Shown: piece after piece, positions 16,126-24,203 of the stretch | Position numbering within the stretch: position 1 is the first letter of the stretch | How the letters are laid out: every line of letters starts with the position of its first letter | DNA from: Cyclobacterium xiamenense | GTDB taxonomy: Bacteria; Bacteroidota; Bacteroidia; Cytophagales; Cyclobacteriaceae | Direction: 5' to 3' | DNA: 64,000 nucleotides | Assembly: GCF_009467825.1 (NCBI RefSeq) | Contig: NZ_WIOK01000008.1 | Span: forward strand, 62,001-126,000 | Notes under the pieces: model-generated | Database searches by the model: none | What the model saw: the letters and a program-made list of their open reading frames with translations, nothing else | Told to the model about the DNA's origin: nothing | Made by a program: the position numbers and the translations under genes

Positions 16126-17148
16126 TTATAGTTTTTTTTCCAGCTCTCTTAATTTGTTCTCTAGTAAAGGTAATTTTTTGAAAATTGAATACGATTTCAA
16201 ATAGGATTTAATATCCATGCCAATATAGCCTAAAAACGTTTTACCCGGCTCTTTCACGGTTTTCATGATGCCGGTATTTGCGCCCACGGTGGTGCGGTCT
16301 GCCAGCTGAATGTGTCCGACGATACCGCTTTTTCCGGCGAGCACACAATTCTTTCCGAGGGTGGTGGAACCCGAAATACCCGCCTGGGATGCAATGACGG
16401 TATTTTCGCCCAGGATCACGTTGTGGGCGATTTGTACCAGGTTATCTATTTTTACCCCCTTCCCGATACGCGTGGCCCCCAAGGTGGCACAATCAATGGT
16501 GGTGTTGGCCCCGATGCTTACATTGTCTTCCAGAATCACATTGCCCAGTTGGGGAATGTTTTTATAGGTGCCGTCAGCCTGGGGCGCAAAGCCAAAGCCA
16601 TCCGATCCGATCACACTTCCTGCCTGAATTTCACAGTTATTCCCAACGATGGTCCCGGAATAGAGCTTTACGCCCGGGTGAAAAATGCAATTATCGCCAA
16701 TCGTGACCTGATCCCCAATGTATACTTGAGGGTAAATCTTTACATTATCGCCGATGCTGCAATCCCTGCCAATGTACGAAAAAGCTCCCCGGAAAAAATT
16801 GGCACCAATGGTACTGCTCTCGTGTTTGAAGCTGGGATTTTCCGTGCCGATAAGCTCGGGTTTCGTTATTTTTTGGTAGGTTTCCAGTAGTTTGGTAAAG
16901 CCGATGTACGGGTCTTTCACCCGAATAAGTGTGGCTGTTGTCTCCTTTTGAGGCTGGAAGTTTTCCGATACGAGGATAGCTGAACATTGGGTCTGGTACA
17001 GGTGTTTTTCGTACGTAAGATTGGCTAAAAAGCCGATACTACCGGCTGTTCCTTCCTGTATTTTATCCAGGCGATTGATTTTGGTTGATCCATCTCCTTC
17101 CACATTTCCATCTAAAAGTTGTGCAATTTGATCGATGGTAAATTCCAT
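16126..17148 (-). CDS. lpxD: UDP-3-O-(3-hydroxyacyl)glucosamine N-acyltransferase
   Basis: 340 residues. An N-terminal uridine-binding domain (MEFTIDQIAQLLDGNVEGDG to about 100) is followed by a long left-handed beta-helix of hexapeptide repeats. The catalytic His is H242 in LVQIAHNVILG, matching His239 of E. coli. The C-terminus is a helical extension (KLPLLENKLRELEKKL). It adds the second acyl chain in lipid A synthesis. It leads the lpxD, lpxC-fabZ, lpxA cluster and starts 15 bp after the HD-domain gene stop, so transcription may read in from there. Confidence 0.96.
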   Translation of the reverse strand: MEFTIDQIAQLLDGNVEGDGSTKINRLDKIQEGTAGSIGFLANLTYEKHLYQTQCSAILVSENFQPQKETTATLIRVKDPYIGFTKLLETYQKITKPELIGTENPSFKHESSTIGANFFRGAFSYIGRDCSIGDNVKIYPQVYIGDQVTIGDNCIFHPGVKLYSGTIVGNNCEIQAGSVIGSDGFGFAPQADGTYKNIPQLGNVILEDNVSIGANTTIDCATLGATRIGKGVKIDNLVQIAHNVILGENTVIASQAGISGSTTLGKNCVLAGKSGIVGHIQLADRTTVGANTGIMKTVKEPGKTFLGYIGMDIKSYLKSYSIFKKLPLLENKLRELEKKL

Positions 17149-17163
17149 GAGGTTCTGATTGTT

Positions 17164-18405
17164 TTACCGTAAAGTTAAATTTTTAGCATGACAAGCATAG
17201 TATTTTTTGACAATTTTACTCATCGCTTTGATGTTTGGAAGATCCGCGGCCATGGCTACGTCTATCACTTCTCCTTTTTTTGTTAGAATTAAGATTTTGT
17301 CTTCAGCAAGGTAGCCGTAATTGCTGATTTCGCCGGCCGAGAAAAAATACCTTAATTCCTGCTCGGAAATCGAAAGCCTGGATTGGACGCTTTCTTTCAA
17401 CTGCGAAATTGCCTCTGCGGAAAAAGGATGGTTTACCAGTTGGATTTTAAATAAATTCCTTGTCAGGAACATGTGGGAAATCTCTCGCAATACGAGGTCT
17501 TTGTCGTTTTTCCATAGTTTGATTGCTCCCCAGATATCGTAGTCGTCCAGCTGGGAAAAATCATCCAGCCAATCCGGAATTCCGGACGGGTCTTCCTGTG
17601 AAAGGTCCCGGGAGAGAAATTGCAACAATTCGGTGGACCCGGCGAGCGTACTTCCCGAAATCACCAGTTCTTTTGCCCGAAGAATCAGGTTAATCAGCAT
17701 TTTTTCTGCGCAAACAGTGGTTTTGTGCAGGTATACCTGCCAGTACATCAGCCTTCGGGCGCTCAAAAAGTTTTCGATGCTGTATATGCCTTTTTCTTCG
17801 ATGACCAGGCGGTCGTCTACAATCGTCATCATTTTAATGATCCGATCCGCCCCGATGGTGCCTTCCGAAACTCCGGTAAAATAACAGTCACGTTGCAAAT
17901 AATCCAGCCGATCAATGTCAAGTTGGCTGGAAACCAGTTGATGGAAAAATTTTCTTTCGTAACTTCCCACAAAAATCTTTCTGGCCAGGGAAAGTTGGCC
18001 ATGAAATTGCTCGTTTAAGTTATCAAAAAACAGAAGCGAAAGGGATTCATGGTGCTGTCCTTTGAGCAGGACGGATTCCAGGGCATGCGAGAAGGGGCCA
18101 TGGCCGATGTCGTGCAGCAATATGGCAATCAGCGCCGCTTCGTATTCTTGCTCAGAGATTTCAATTCCTTTCGTTCGAAGTTGGTCGAGGGTGATGCTCA
18201 TCAGGTGCATGGCCCCGAGTGCATGGTGAAACCGGGTATGCAGGGCGCCCGGATAAACCATATCGGTCAAACCTAGCTGTTTGATTCTGCGTAACCTCTG
18301 GAAGTAGGGATGATCTATAACGGCAAAAATAAGCTCACTGGGGATGGTGATAAACCCGTACACCGGGTCGTTGATTATTTTATGGCTTTTCAATGTCCTT
18401 TTCAT
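17164..18405 (-). CDS. HD-domain phosphohydrolase (dGTPase/SAMHD1-like)
   Basis: 413 residues from the ATG at 18405; a TTG five codons earlier is unlikely because the ATG begins the conserved part. The HD metal site is intact: RFHH (H60-H61), LLHDIGHGPFSHALE (H98-D99) and QLDIDRLDYLQRD. The motif DPVYGFI and the R-L-R-R-I-K-Q-L-G segment at the N-terminus are typical of the SAMHD1/YdhJ-like branch. Such proteins hydrolyse dNTPs or other nucleotides; the exact substrate is unknown. It is divergent from porX with about 50 bp between starts and lies upstream of lpxD on the same strand. Confidence 0.88.
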   Translation of the reverse strand: MKRTLKSHKIINDPVYGFITIPSELIFAVIDHPYFQRLRRIKQLGLTDMVYPGALHTRFHHALGAMHLMSITLDQLRTKGIEISEQEYEAALIAILLHDIGHGPFSHALESVLLKGQHHESLSLLFFDNLNEQFHGQLSLARKIFVGSYERKFFHQLVSSQLDIDRLDYLQRDCYFTGVSEGTIGADRIIKMMTIVDDRLVIEEKGIYSIENFLSARRLMYWQVYLHKTTVCAEKMLINLILRAKELVISGSTLAGSTELLQFLSRDLSQEDPSGIPDWLDDFSQLDDYDIWGAIKLWKNDKDLVLREISHMFLTRNLFKIQLVNHPFSAEAISQLKESVQSRLSISEQELRYFFSAGEISNYGYLAEDKILILTKKGEVIDVAMAADLPNIKAMSKIVKKYYACHAKNLTLR

Positions 18406-18456
18406 CCGGCAACAGGCCAAAAGTAACTAAACTTAAAAAGAATTAAACCAATTACT

Positions 18457-20010
18457 ATGCAAAATTTCAAAATATTATGGGCAGATGATGAGATTGATCT
18501 GCTGAAACCCCATATTTTATTTTTACAGCAACGCGGCTACGATATTGTCACGGTAAACAGTGGTTTGGATGCGGTAGAGAAGGTTGAGGAGGAAAATTAC
18601 GATTTGGTATTTTTAGACGAAATGATGCCAGGCATGACCGGTTTGGAAACCTTGCAGCAGATCAAAAGCCTGAAACCACAAATTCCTGTGGTAATGATCA
18701 CCAAAAGTGAAGAGGAGCACATCATGGACGATGCGATTGGGGGCAAAATTGCCGACTACCTCATCAAACCTATCAACCCCAATCAGATTCTTTTGTCTGT
18801 CAAGAAGATTTTGCAGAACAAGCAACTGATCAGTGAAAAGACAAATCTATCGTATCAGCAAGACTTCCGGAATATCAGCATGGCGTATAACGATGCTATC
18901 GACCATGAGGAGTGGGCAGATATTTTCAAAAAATTGACTTATTGGGAATTGGAAATTGACGAAACCGAAAACAAAAGCATGCAGGAGGTTTTGGAATCGC
19001 AAAAAGTGGAGGCGAATGTTAATTTTGCCCGGTTTATCAAGGAGAATTACCTGGACTGGCTGAATATTCCCAACAGCAGCAAGCCGGTGCTTTCCCATCA
19101 GGTGATGAAGCAACACGTGTTTCCAAAATTGAAGGAAGGGAAACCTTTGTTTTTTATAGTCATCGATAATCTACGGCTGGACCAGTGGGAAATGATTGAA
19201 AATCAACTCCGTGACTATTTTACTGTAAAGGAAGACCTGACTTATTACAGCATTCTTCCAACGACTACGGCATTTTCCAGAAATGCCCTTTTTAGTGGAA
19301 TGATGCCTTTGGATATGGCCAAATCACATCCCGATCTTTGGGAAGGGGAGGAAACCGAGGAAGGCAAAAACAACAATGAGGAGGAATTTCTTAAAATAAA
19401 CCTGAAGAGAAACAGGCTATCAATCCGGTCTAGTTACCAGAAAATCCTGCAAACCAATCAGGGGAAAGCCGTGCTGGATCAGTTTCCCAATCTGATCAAA
19501 AACGATCTCAATGTATTGGTATACAACTTTGTAGATATGATGTCGCACGCCAGGACGGACATGAAAATGATCCGTGAGTTGGCACCGGACGAGTCGGCCT
19601 ACCGCTCACTCACCATCAGTTGGTTTTTGCATAGCTCCCTTTTTGAGCTGTTTAAAAAAATCAGTCAATCCGGCGCCGAGGTCATTGTCACGACCGATCA
19701 CGGCACCAAACGTGTCAATAAGCCCTATAAAATCATTGGTGACCGAAATGTGACCACAAATTTGCGGTACAAGCAGGGAAAAAACCTTAATTTTGAATCC
19801 GGGAAGGTTTTTGAAATCAAAAAGCCCGAAGAAGCCAGACTCCCGCAATTGAATATCTCATCCAGTTACGTATTCGCGGTGGAGGACTATTTCTTTGCTT
19901 ATCCCAACAATTACAACTATTACGTGAATTTTTACAAGGATACGTTTCAACACGGAGGGGTTTCACTCGAGGAGATGATTATTCCTATCGTTCATTTACA
20001 GCCAAAATAG
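18457..20010 (+). CDS. porX: PorX-type response regulator with PglZ domain
   Basis: 517 residues. Residues 1-120 are a REC domain with acidic pocket D10-D11, phospho-acceptor D54 in FLDEMMPG and the conserved Lys in YLIKP. A helical linker leads to a PglZ domain of the alkaline-phosphatase fold (about 200-510): FFIVIDNLRLDQW, the T-T-T-A-F-S-R-N nucleophile region, NFVDMMSHAR, VTTDHGT and Q-H-G-G-V-S-L-E-E. PorX works with the sensor PorY to control T9SS genes in Porphyromonas, and its PglZ domain is known as a metal-dependent phosphodiesterase acting on oligonucleotides. All expected acidic and His residues appear present. No porY is adjacent; tsaE follows on the same strand. Confidence 0.94.
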   Translation: MQNFKILWADDEIDLLKPHILFLQQRGYDIVTVNSGLDAVEKVEEENYDLVFLDEMMPGMTGLETLQQIKSLKPQIPVVMITKSEEEHIMDDAIGGKIADYLIKPINPNQILLSVKKILQNKQLISEKTNLSYQQDFRNISMAYNDAIDHEEWADIFKKLTYWELEIDETENKSMQEVLESQKVEANVNFARFIKENYLDWLNIPNSSKPVLSHQVMKQHVFPKLKEGKPLFFIVIDNLRLDQWEMIENQLRDYFTVKEDLTYYSILPTTTAFSRNALFSGMMPLDMAKSHPDLWEGEETEEGKNNNEEEFLKINLKRNRLSIRSSYQKILQTNQGKAVLDQFPNLIKNDLNVLVYNFVDMMSHARTDMKMIRELAPDESAYRSLTISWFLHSSLFELFKKISQSGAEVIVTTDHGTKRVNKPYKIIGDRNVTTNLRYKQGKNLNFESGKVFEIKKPEEARLPQLNISSSYVFAVEDYFFAYPNNYNYYVNFYKDTFQHGGVSLEEMIIPIVHLQPK

Positions 20011-20017
20011 CGATCGT

Positions 20018-20446
20018 TTGGAAACCTGGGAGTGCAAACAATTGGATGAAATTTCAAAATCCGCCGAATTAATCCTAGATTTATGCAGAGATTTTGACGT
20101 TTGGGTGTTCAGGGGAGAAATGGGAGCAGGCAAAACGACCCTGATCAAGGCCATTTGCAGTCTTCTGGAAGTGGAAGATCCGGTAAGCAGTCCCACCTTT
20201 GCCCTGGTTAATGAATACCAAACAAAAAATGCTAAAATCATCTATCACTTTGACTTTTACAGGATCGAAGATCCTGTGGAGGCGTTGGACATAGGCGTTG
20301 AGGAGTATTTCTATAGCGGGAATTACTGTTTTGTAGAGTGGGCAGAAAAAATTCCTTCTTTTTTGCCGGATTCGTTTGCAGTAATCGAAATACAGAAGGG
20401 AAAAGGAGAAACAAGGCATCTAGCGGTAAAATTTATCCATCAATGA
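20018..20446 (+). CDS. tsaE: tRNA threonylcarbamoyladenosine synthesis ATPase TsaE
   Basis: 142 residues, normal for TsaE. Walker A is G-E-M-G-A-G-K-T-T (about 33-41). The family motifs VSSPTFALVNEY, Y-H-F-D-F-Y-R and FVEWAEKI follow. It works with TsaB and TsaD to make t6A37 in tRNAs that read ANN codons. The start is a TTG 7 bp after the porX stop; no ATG or GTG gives a full-length protein. It overlaps the next gene by 4 nt (ATGA), so the alanine-dehydrogenase paralogue is translationally coupled to it. Confidence 0.92.
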   Translation: METWECKQLDEISKSAELILDLCRDFDVWVFRGEMGAGKTTLIKAICSLLEVEDPVSSPTFALVNEYQTKNAKIIYHFDFYRIEDPVEALDIGVEEYFYSGNYCFVEWAEKIPSFLPDSFAVIEIQKGKGETRHLAVKFIHQ

Positions 20447-21663
20447 TAACGGGATCAGGATTTTCTGAAATAGCGACAGAAACACGCGTATACACCCAAG
20501 AATCCATGGCGCGGGTTAAAAAAAGGGGCGCCCAGGTCGTCATCGGAATCCCTCGTGAAACCGCAGATCAGGAAAAGCGGGTGGTGCTTACGCCCGAAGC
20601 GGTTTCTCTTTTGGTACAGAATGGGCAGCGGGTAAAGGTAGAGACGAATGCCGGGAAATTGGCGAAGTTTTCCGATACGGATTATTCGGAAGCAGGAGCT
20701 TCCGTGGTCTTTAGCAATCGAGAGGCACTGGACGCGGATGTGGTGTTGAAAGTAGAGCCTCCAACCCTGGAAGAGATTGATTTTTTACGGCAAGGATCCT
20801 GTTTAATATCTGCCCTTCAACTAGGCAAGCAAAATGCTGCCTTCATTCAGGGTTTGAATCAAAAGAAGATCACGGCTGTCGCGTTTGAGCATTTGGAAGA
20901 CAAGGTGGGGGGCATGCCGGTAGTCAGGGCCATGAGTGAGATTGCGGGTAGCACCGTGATGTTAATAGCTGCCGAATACTTAAGCAGTGCGAACGAAGGA
21001 AAAGGACTGGTGTTGGGGGGAATCACGGGAGTGCCGCCGACCCAGGTAGTAATCATCGGTGCGGGCACGGTGGCGGAGTATGCTGCGCGGGCAGCGCTGG
21101 GACTGGGGGCTACCATCAAGATTTTCGACAATCACATCTACAAACTTCGGAGGATCAAGCAGGTGCTCGGGCAGCAGGTGTTTACCTCTACGATAGATAA
21201 CTACGTATTGGGACAGGCGCTCAAGGAGTCAGATGTAGTCATCGGTGCACTACGGGCTGAAAAGGGCAGACCAAAAGTGGTGGTTTCCGAGGAAATGGTG
21301 GCGCAGATGATGGAAGGAAGCATCCTGATAGACGTGAGTATCGATCAGGGGGGCTGCATTGCTACGTCAGAAATGACCAGTCACAACGATCCCGTATACA
21401 GAAAGCACGGGGTGATTCATTACTGCGTACCAAATATTGCAGCGAGGGTATCCCGGACAGCTTCCTATTCGTTGAGTAATATTTTTACACCCATCTTGTT
21501 ACAAATGGCGGACCTTGGTGGCGCAGAGGAGATGATCTTCAACTATAAATGGTTTATGAAGGGGGTCTATACCTATAGGGGTAGCCTGACAAACGCCCAC
21601 CTGGGGAGGAAATTCCAGATGGCACACAAAGAGCTTCAACTTTTGCTGGCTGCAAGGTATTGA
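20443..21663 (+). CDS. Alanine dehydrogenase/PntA-like paralogue lacking catalytic residues
   Basis: 406 residues from the ATG that overlaps the tsaE stop. It aligns over its whole length with the alanine dehydrogenase at 59536-60657, after an extra 30 residues at the N-terminus. The NAD-binding motif G-A-G-T-V-A-E-Y-A-A and the D-V-S-I-D-Q-G-G loop are kept, as is R46 (Ald R15). The Ald substrate Lys (KVKEP, K75) is replaced (KVEPP, E105), and the catalytic His96 (FTYFHFA) becomes Gln126 (ISALQLG). NAD(P) transhydrogenase alpha subunits also lack this His. The protein probably still binds NAD, but alanine dehydrogenase activity is doubtful, although it would be annotated so by similarity. 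Confidence 0.85.
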   Translation: MITGSGFSEIATETRVYTQESMARVKKRGAQVVIGIPRETADQEKRVVLTPEAVSLLVQNGQRVKVETNAGKLAKFSDTDYSEAGASVVFSNREALDADVVLKVEPPTLEEIDFLRQGSCLISALQLGKQNAAFIQGLNQKKITAVAFEHLEDKVGGMPVVRAMSEIAGSTVMLIAAEYLSSANEGKGLVLGGITGVPPTQVVIIGAGTVAEYAARAALGLGATIKIFDNHIYKLRRIKQVLGQQVFTSTIDNYVLGQALKESDVVIGALRAEKGRPKVVVSEEMVAQMMEGSILIDVSIDQGGCIATSEMTSHNDPVYRKHGVIHYCVPNIAARVSRTASYSLSNIFTPILLQMADLGGAEEMIFNYKWFMKGVYTYRGSLTNAHLGRKFQMAHKELQLLLAARY

Positions 21664-21673
21664 ATCGCAGCCT

Positions 21674-22138
21674 TTAGGAAAGCAGATTTTGTCGAAGGAG
21701 AAATTCCAACTGGTCATTGGCCTTTAGCAGGCTATCCGTGAGTTGCTTGTTTTCTTTCCTCAGCGAGAATACTTCGAATGCATTTTTCACCACGGTTCGC
21801 AGGTAATCTTCCTCCCAGGGTTTGGTCAGGTAATGGTACACTTTACCTTTATTAATGGCATCGATCACGGCTTGTATATCGGTGTACCCCGTCAACAAAA
21901 TCCGCATAGGATCGGGATGCATGGGGATGATTGATTCCAAAAAGTCTACCCCGTTTTCCTTGGGCATCCGTTGGTCAGTAATGATGATGTCAATATCCTG
22001 CTGTAGTAATATATCTCTGCCCTCGTCTGCGGATTCTGCCAGAAAGATCTTATAGTCCCTTCTAAAGGTAGCCTTAAACGCCTTGAGATTATTCACCTCA
22101 TCATCCACATACAATATCCTGATCTTTTCTTTTTCCAT
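21674..22138 (-). CDS. Stand-alone REC response regulator with C-terminal coiled coil
   Basis: 154 residues. A single receiver domain has acidic pocket YVDDE (D12, D13), phospho-acceptor in IITDQRMP, T/S in LLTGYTD and K in YLTKPWEE. It is followed by a 30-residue helical tail (SLRKENKQLTDSLLKANDQLEFLLRQNLL) and no output domain. The motifs LLTGYTD and KPW are typical of receivers paired with HD-GYP or histidine kinase modules. It is a close relative of the receiver of the REC-kinase at 26339-27427 and faces away from the ThiF/GNAT/kinase operon across a 260-bp AT-rich region. It may take phosphate from the same sensor kinase. Confidence 0.88.
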   Translation of the reverse strand: MEKEKIRILYVDDEVNNLKAFKATFRRDYKIFLAESADEGRDILLQQDIDIIITDQRMPKENGVDFLESIIPMHPDPMRILLTGYTDIQAVIDAINKGKVYHYLTKPWEEDYLRTVVKNAFEVFSLRKENKQLTDSLLKANDQLEFLLRQNLLS

Positions 22139-22292
22139 GCCTTAAATATCGTAATTGCCCATTAATTTGTAAAGAATAAAAAATTGAATTTTTAATTTTA
22201 ATAAAATAACCGTTATTTTCAATTATTATTCATTAGTTTAATCGTAATTTATTTATATTCAAAAGTTTATTTTATAAATTAAGGAATTAAAC

Positions 22293-22300
22293 CAAAAATA
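22293..22300 (-). promoter_or_regulatory. Possible -7 box for the REC gene
   Basis: On the minus strand these bases read TATTTTTG, a match to TAnnTTTG. It lies about 155 nt upstream of the REC start in an AT-rich intergenic region. No TTG is found at the expected -33 distance, so support is partial. Confidence 0.3.
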
Positions 22301-22328
22301 CAAAAAAAAATATAATAAATTAATTCTG

Positions 22329-22336
22329 TATTTTTG
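22329..22336 (+). promoter_or_regulatory. Possible -7 box for the ThiF/GNAT/kinase operon
   Basis: TATTTTTG matches TAnnTTTG, about 64 nt before the ATG at 22400. It faces the minus-strand box 29 bp to its left, giving a divergent promoter pair between the operon and the REC gene. No clear -33 element is seen. Confidence 0.35.
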
Positions 22337-22399
22337 ATTGTTTATGATTACAAAAATATAACTTTACCAATATTATCACCTGTTTTAGTCATAAAAATT

Positions 22400-23512
22400 A
22401 TGGACAACTCAGCCAAAAAAAATGAGTTAGATCATGCATGGAAACCTGTCATCCTTTCTCCTAGAAACCAGGAGGATACAGATGTAGTAAAAAAATTGAA
22501 GGATACAGGTAAAGTAATGTTTTTTGATACATTTGAACTACAGTTGACAGAGTTGATCAAGGCGCGCAATCCGAAAAGAAATTTAAGTCTGGAGGAGTTG
22601 TCGGAAAAAAAGGCAGATTTTTTTTCAGCCTCCGGGAAGAGTTCGATGGAATCTGGTAACTGGGTATATTATCCATGGAGGAACACACTGGTTCGGATTC
22701 TGGAAGAAAACGAATTTGTGCAGTTACGAACGGTCAGAAACCGGTATAAAATCACCCAGGAAGAGCAGGAAAAGCTTCAAAATCAAGTAATTGGGGTGAT
22801 TGGACTTTCTGTAGGGCAGAGCGTTGCACTTTGTCTGGCGATGGAACGCTGTTTTGGCGAACTTCGGATTGCCGACTTTGACACCCTGGATTTGAGCAAC
22901 ATGAACCGCATTCGGACGGGTTTGTTTAATCTTGGGATTAAAAAATCCTGGATCGTGGCGCGTGAAATAGCAGAAATCGATCCCTACCTGAAGGTAACCT
23001 TGTTTAATGAGGGAGTGACCGAAAGCAACCTGGAGACGTTTTTTACCTGGGAGGGAAAAAAACTGGACGTTTTAATCGAGGAATGTGATAGTTTGCCAAT
23101 TAAATTACTTAGTAGAATTCAAGCCAAGGCCATGCGGATTCCCGTGATGATGGATACCAGCGATCGAGGCATGATGGACATAGAGCGATTTGACAGGGAG
23201 CCGGAAAGGCCTATTTTTCACGGGCTGTTAGAAGCGTTCGGCGAGGAAAAGAGCCTATTGGCAAAATTGCCTGAAAATGGGAAGGAGGTAATGATGGCGC
23301 TTTTGCAGTTTGAAAACCTATCTGATCGCGTAAAGTACAGTTTTTCTGAGCTTGGAAAATCCATTACTTCCTGGCCTCAACTGGCCTCATCTGTTATTTT
23401 GGGAGGCGCTGCCTGTTGCCATTATGCCAGGATGTTGCTTCTTGGGCGAGAGCTGGCCTCGGGAAGGTTTTATGTTGATTTGGACCATATAATCAATCTG
23501 AATGAAGGTTAG
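22400..23512 (+). CDS. ThiF/E1-like nucleotide-binding protein (Rv1355c-like N-terminal part)
   Basis: 370 residues from the ATG at 22400; a TTG at 22334 lies on the probable -7 box and is rejected. A 125-residue N-terminal region precedes a ThiF/E1 Rossmann domain: VIGVIGLSVGQS (about 130-141), the acidic strand ADFDTLDLSNMNRI (about 158-171), and L-I-E-E-C-D-S-L-P where E1 enzymes carry their conserved Asp. The segment MDTSDRGMMDIERFD recalls the Rv1355c family, in which a ThiF domain is joined to a nitroreductase; no nitroreductase is present here. CxxC zinc motifs of ThiF/MoeB and a catalytic Cys of E1 ligases are not seen. It may adenylate a carboxylate, substrate unknown. It overlaps the next gene by 11 nt. 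Confidence 0.75.
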   Translation: MDNSAKKNELDHAWKPVILSPRNQEDTDVVKKLKDTGKVMFFDTFELQLTELIKARNPKRNLSLEELSEKKADFFSASGKSSMESGNWVYYPWRNTLVRILEENEFVQLRTVRNRYKITQEEQEKLQNQVIGVIGLSVGQSVALCLAMERCFGELRIADFDTLDLSNMNRIRTGLFNLGIKKSWIVAREIAEIDPYLKVTLFNEGVTESNLETFFTWEGKKLDVLIEECDSLPIKLLSRIQAKAMRIPVMMDTSDRGMMDIERFDREPERPIFHGLLEAFGEEKSLLAKLPENGKEVMMALLQFENLSDRVKYSFSELGKSITSWPQLASSVILGGAACCHYARMLLLGRELASGRFYVDLDHIINLNEG

Positions 23513-24203
23513 AGTTAGGATCGTCAGGGCTATAGATGACATTGAAGCCACCGAGAAATACATTTTTGGTCACCATAAGGTGTTAGAATCTTATGGCATT
23601 ACCAAGGTAACATCTGCAGACCGCTCCTGGGCGTTGAATCCGCATGTCTATTTGATCTTGTTTGAGTCCATGGAGGATTTACGGATTTTGGGTGGAGGAA
23701 GAATCCAGTTGCGAACGGAAAATTTCCCGTTGCCATTTGAGTTAGCGATCAAAGAAATTGATCCCAAAATCATGGATTACCTGTCGGTCTTTAAGGATCT
23801 GGAGGTGGCAGAATATTGCGGCCTGTGGAATAGCCGAGAAGTAGCGGGTTATGGTATCGGTAGCATTTACCTGGTACGGGTGGGTATAGCCATCTTGCCC
23901 CAGTTAAATCTCAAAAAATTATTTGGTTTGAGTTCACCGGTTACCTTGAGTATTTCCAAAAGCGTTGGTTACGAGGTCATTTCCATGCTGGGGGACAACG
24001 GCTCTTTTTATTACCCCAAAGAGGGCTTGATTGCCACTGCACTGGAAATCAACGATATCAATGAGCTTTCTCATGCACAAGATACCGAGCGATCGTATAT
24101 TTTTGATTTGAGAAAGAAAATAAACTTCAATACGATTGAAAGCGGACCAAAAGGGGAAATGGAACTGCAGTTTGAACTTCAAATACCTAAGCCTGATAAA
24201 TGA
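23502..24203 (+). CDS. Putative GNAT-fold acyltransferase, LuxI/FeeM-like (tentative)
   Basis: 233 residues, no signal peptide. The predicted pattern is that of GNAT/autoinducer-synthase-like proteins: a strand NPHVYLILFES, a basic strand GGGRIQLRTENFPLPFE resembling the substrate-pocket strand of LuxI and FeeM, then VAEYCGLWNSREV followed by a long strand and helix (IYLVRVGIAILPQLNLKKLF), and a Y-E-V-I helix near 180. LuxI/FeeM enzymes move acyl groups from acyl-ACP to an amino compound. The match is by pattern only and several LuxI invariant residues cannot be placed. Its start overlaps the ThiF-like gene by 11 nt and its stop overlaps the sensor kinase gene by 4 nt, so the three are translated in concert. 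Confidence 0.5.
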   Translation: MKVRVRIVRAIDDIEATEKYIFGHHKVLESYGITKVTSADRSWALNPHVYLILFESMEDLRILGGGRIQLRTENFPLPFELAIKEIDPKIMDYLSVFKDLEVAEYCGLWNSREVAGYGIGSIYLVRVGIAILPQLNLKKLFGLSSPVTLSISKSVGYEVISMLGDNGSFYYPKEGLIATALEINDINELSHAQDTERSYIFDLRKKINFNTIESGPKGEMELQFELQIPKPDK

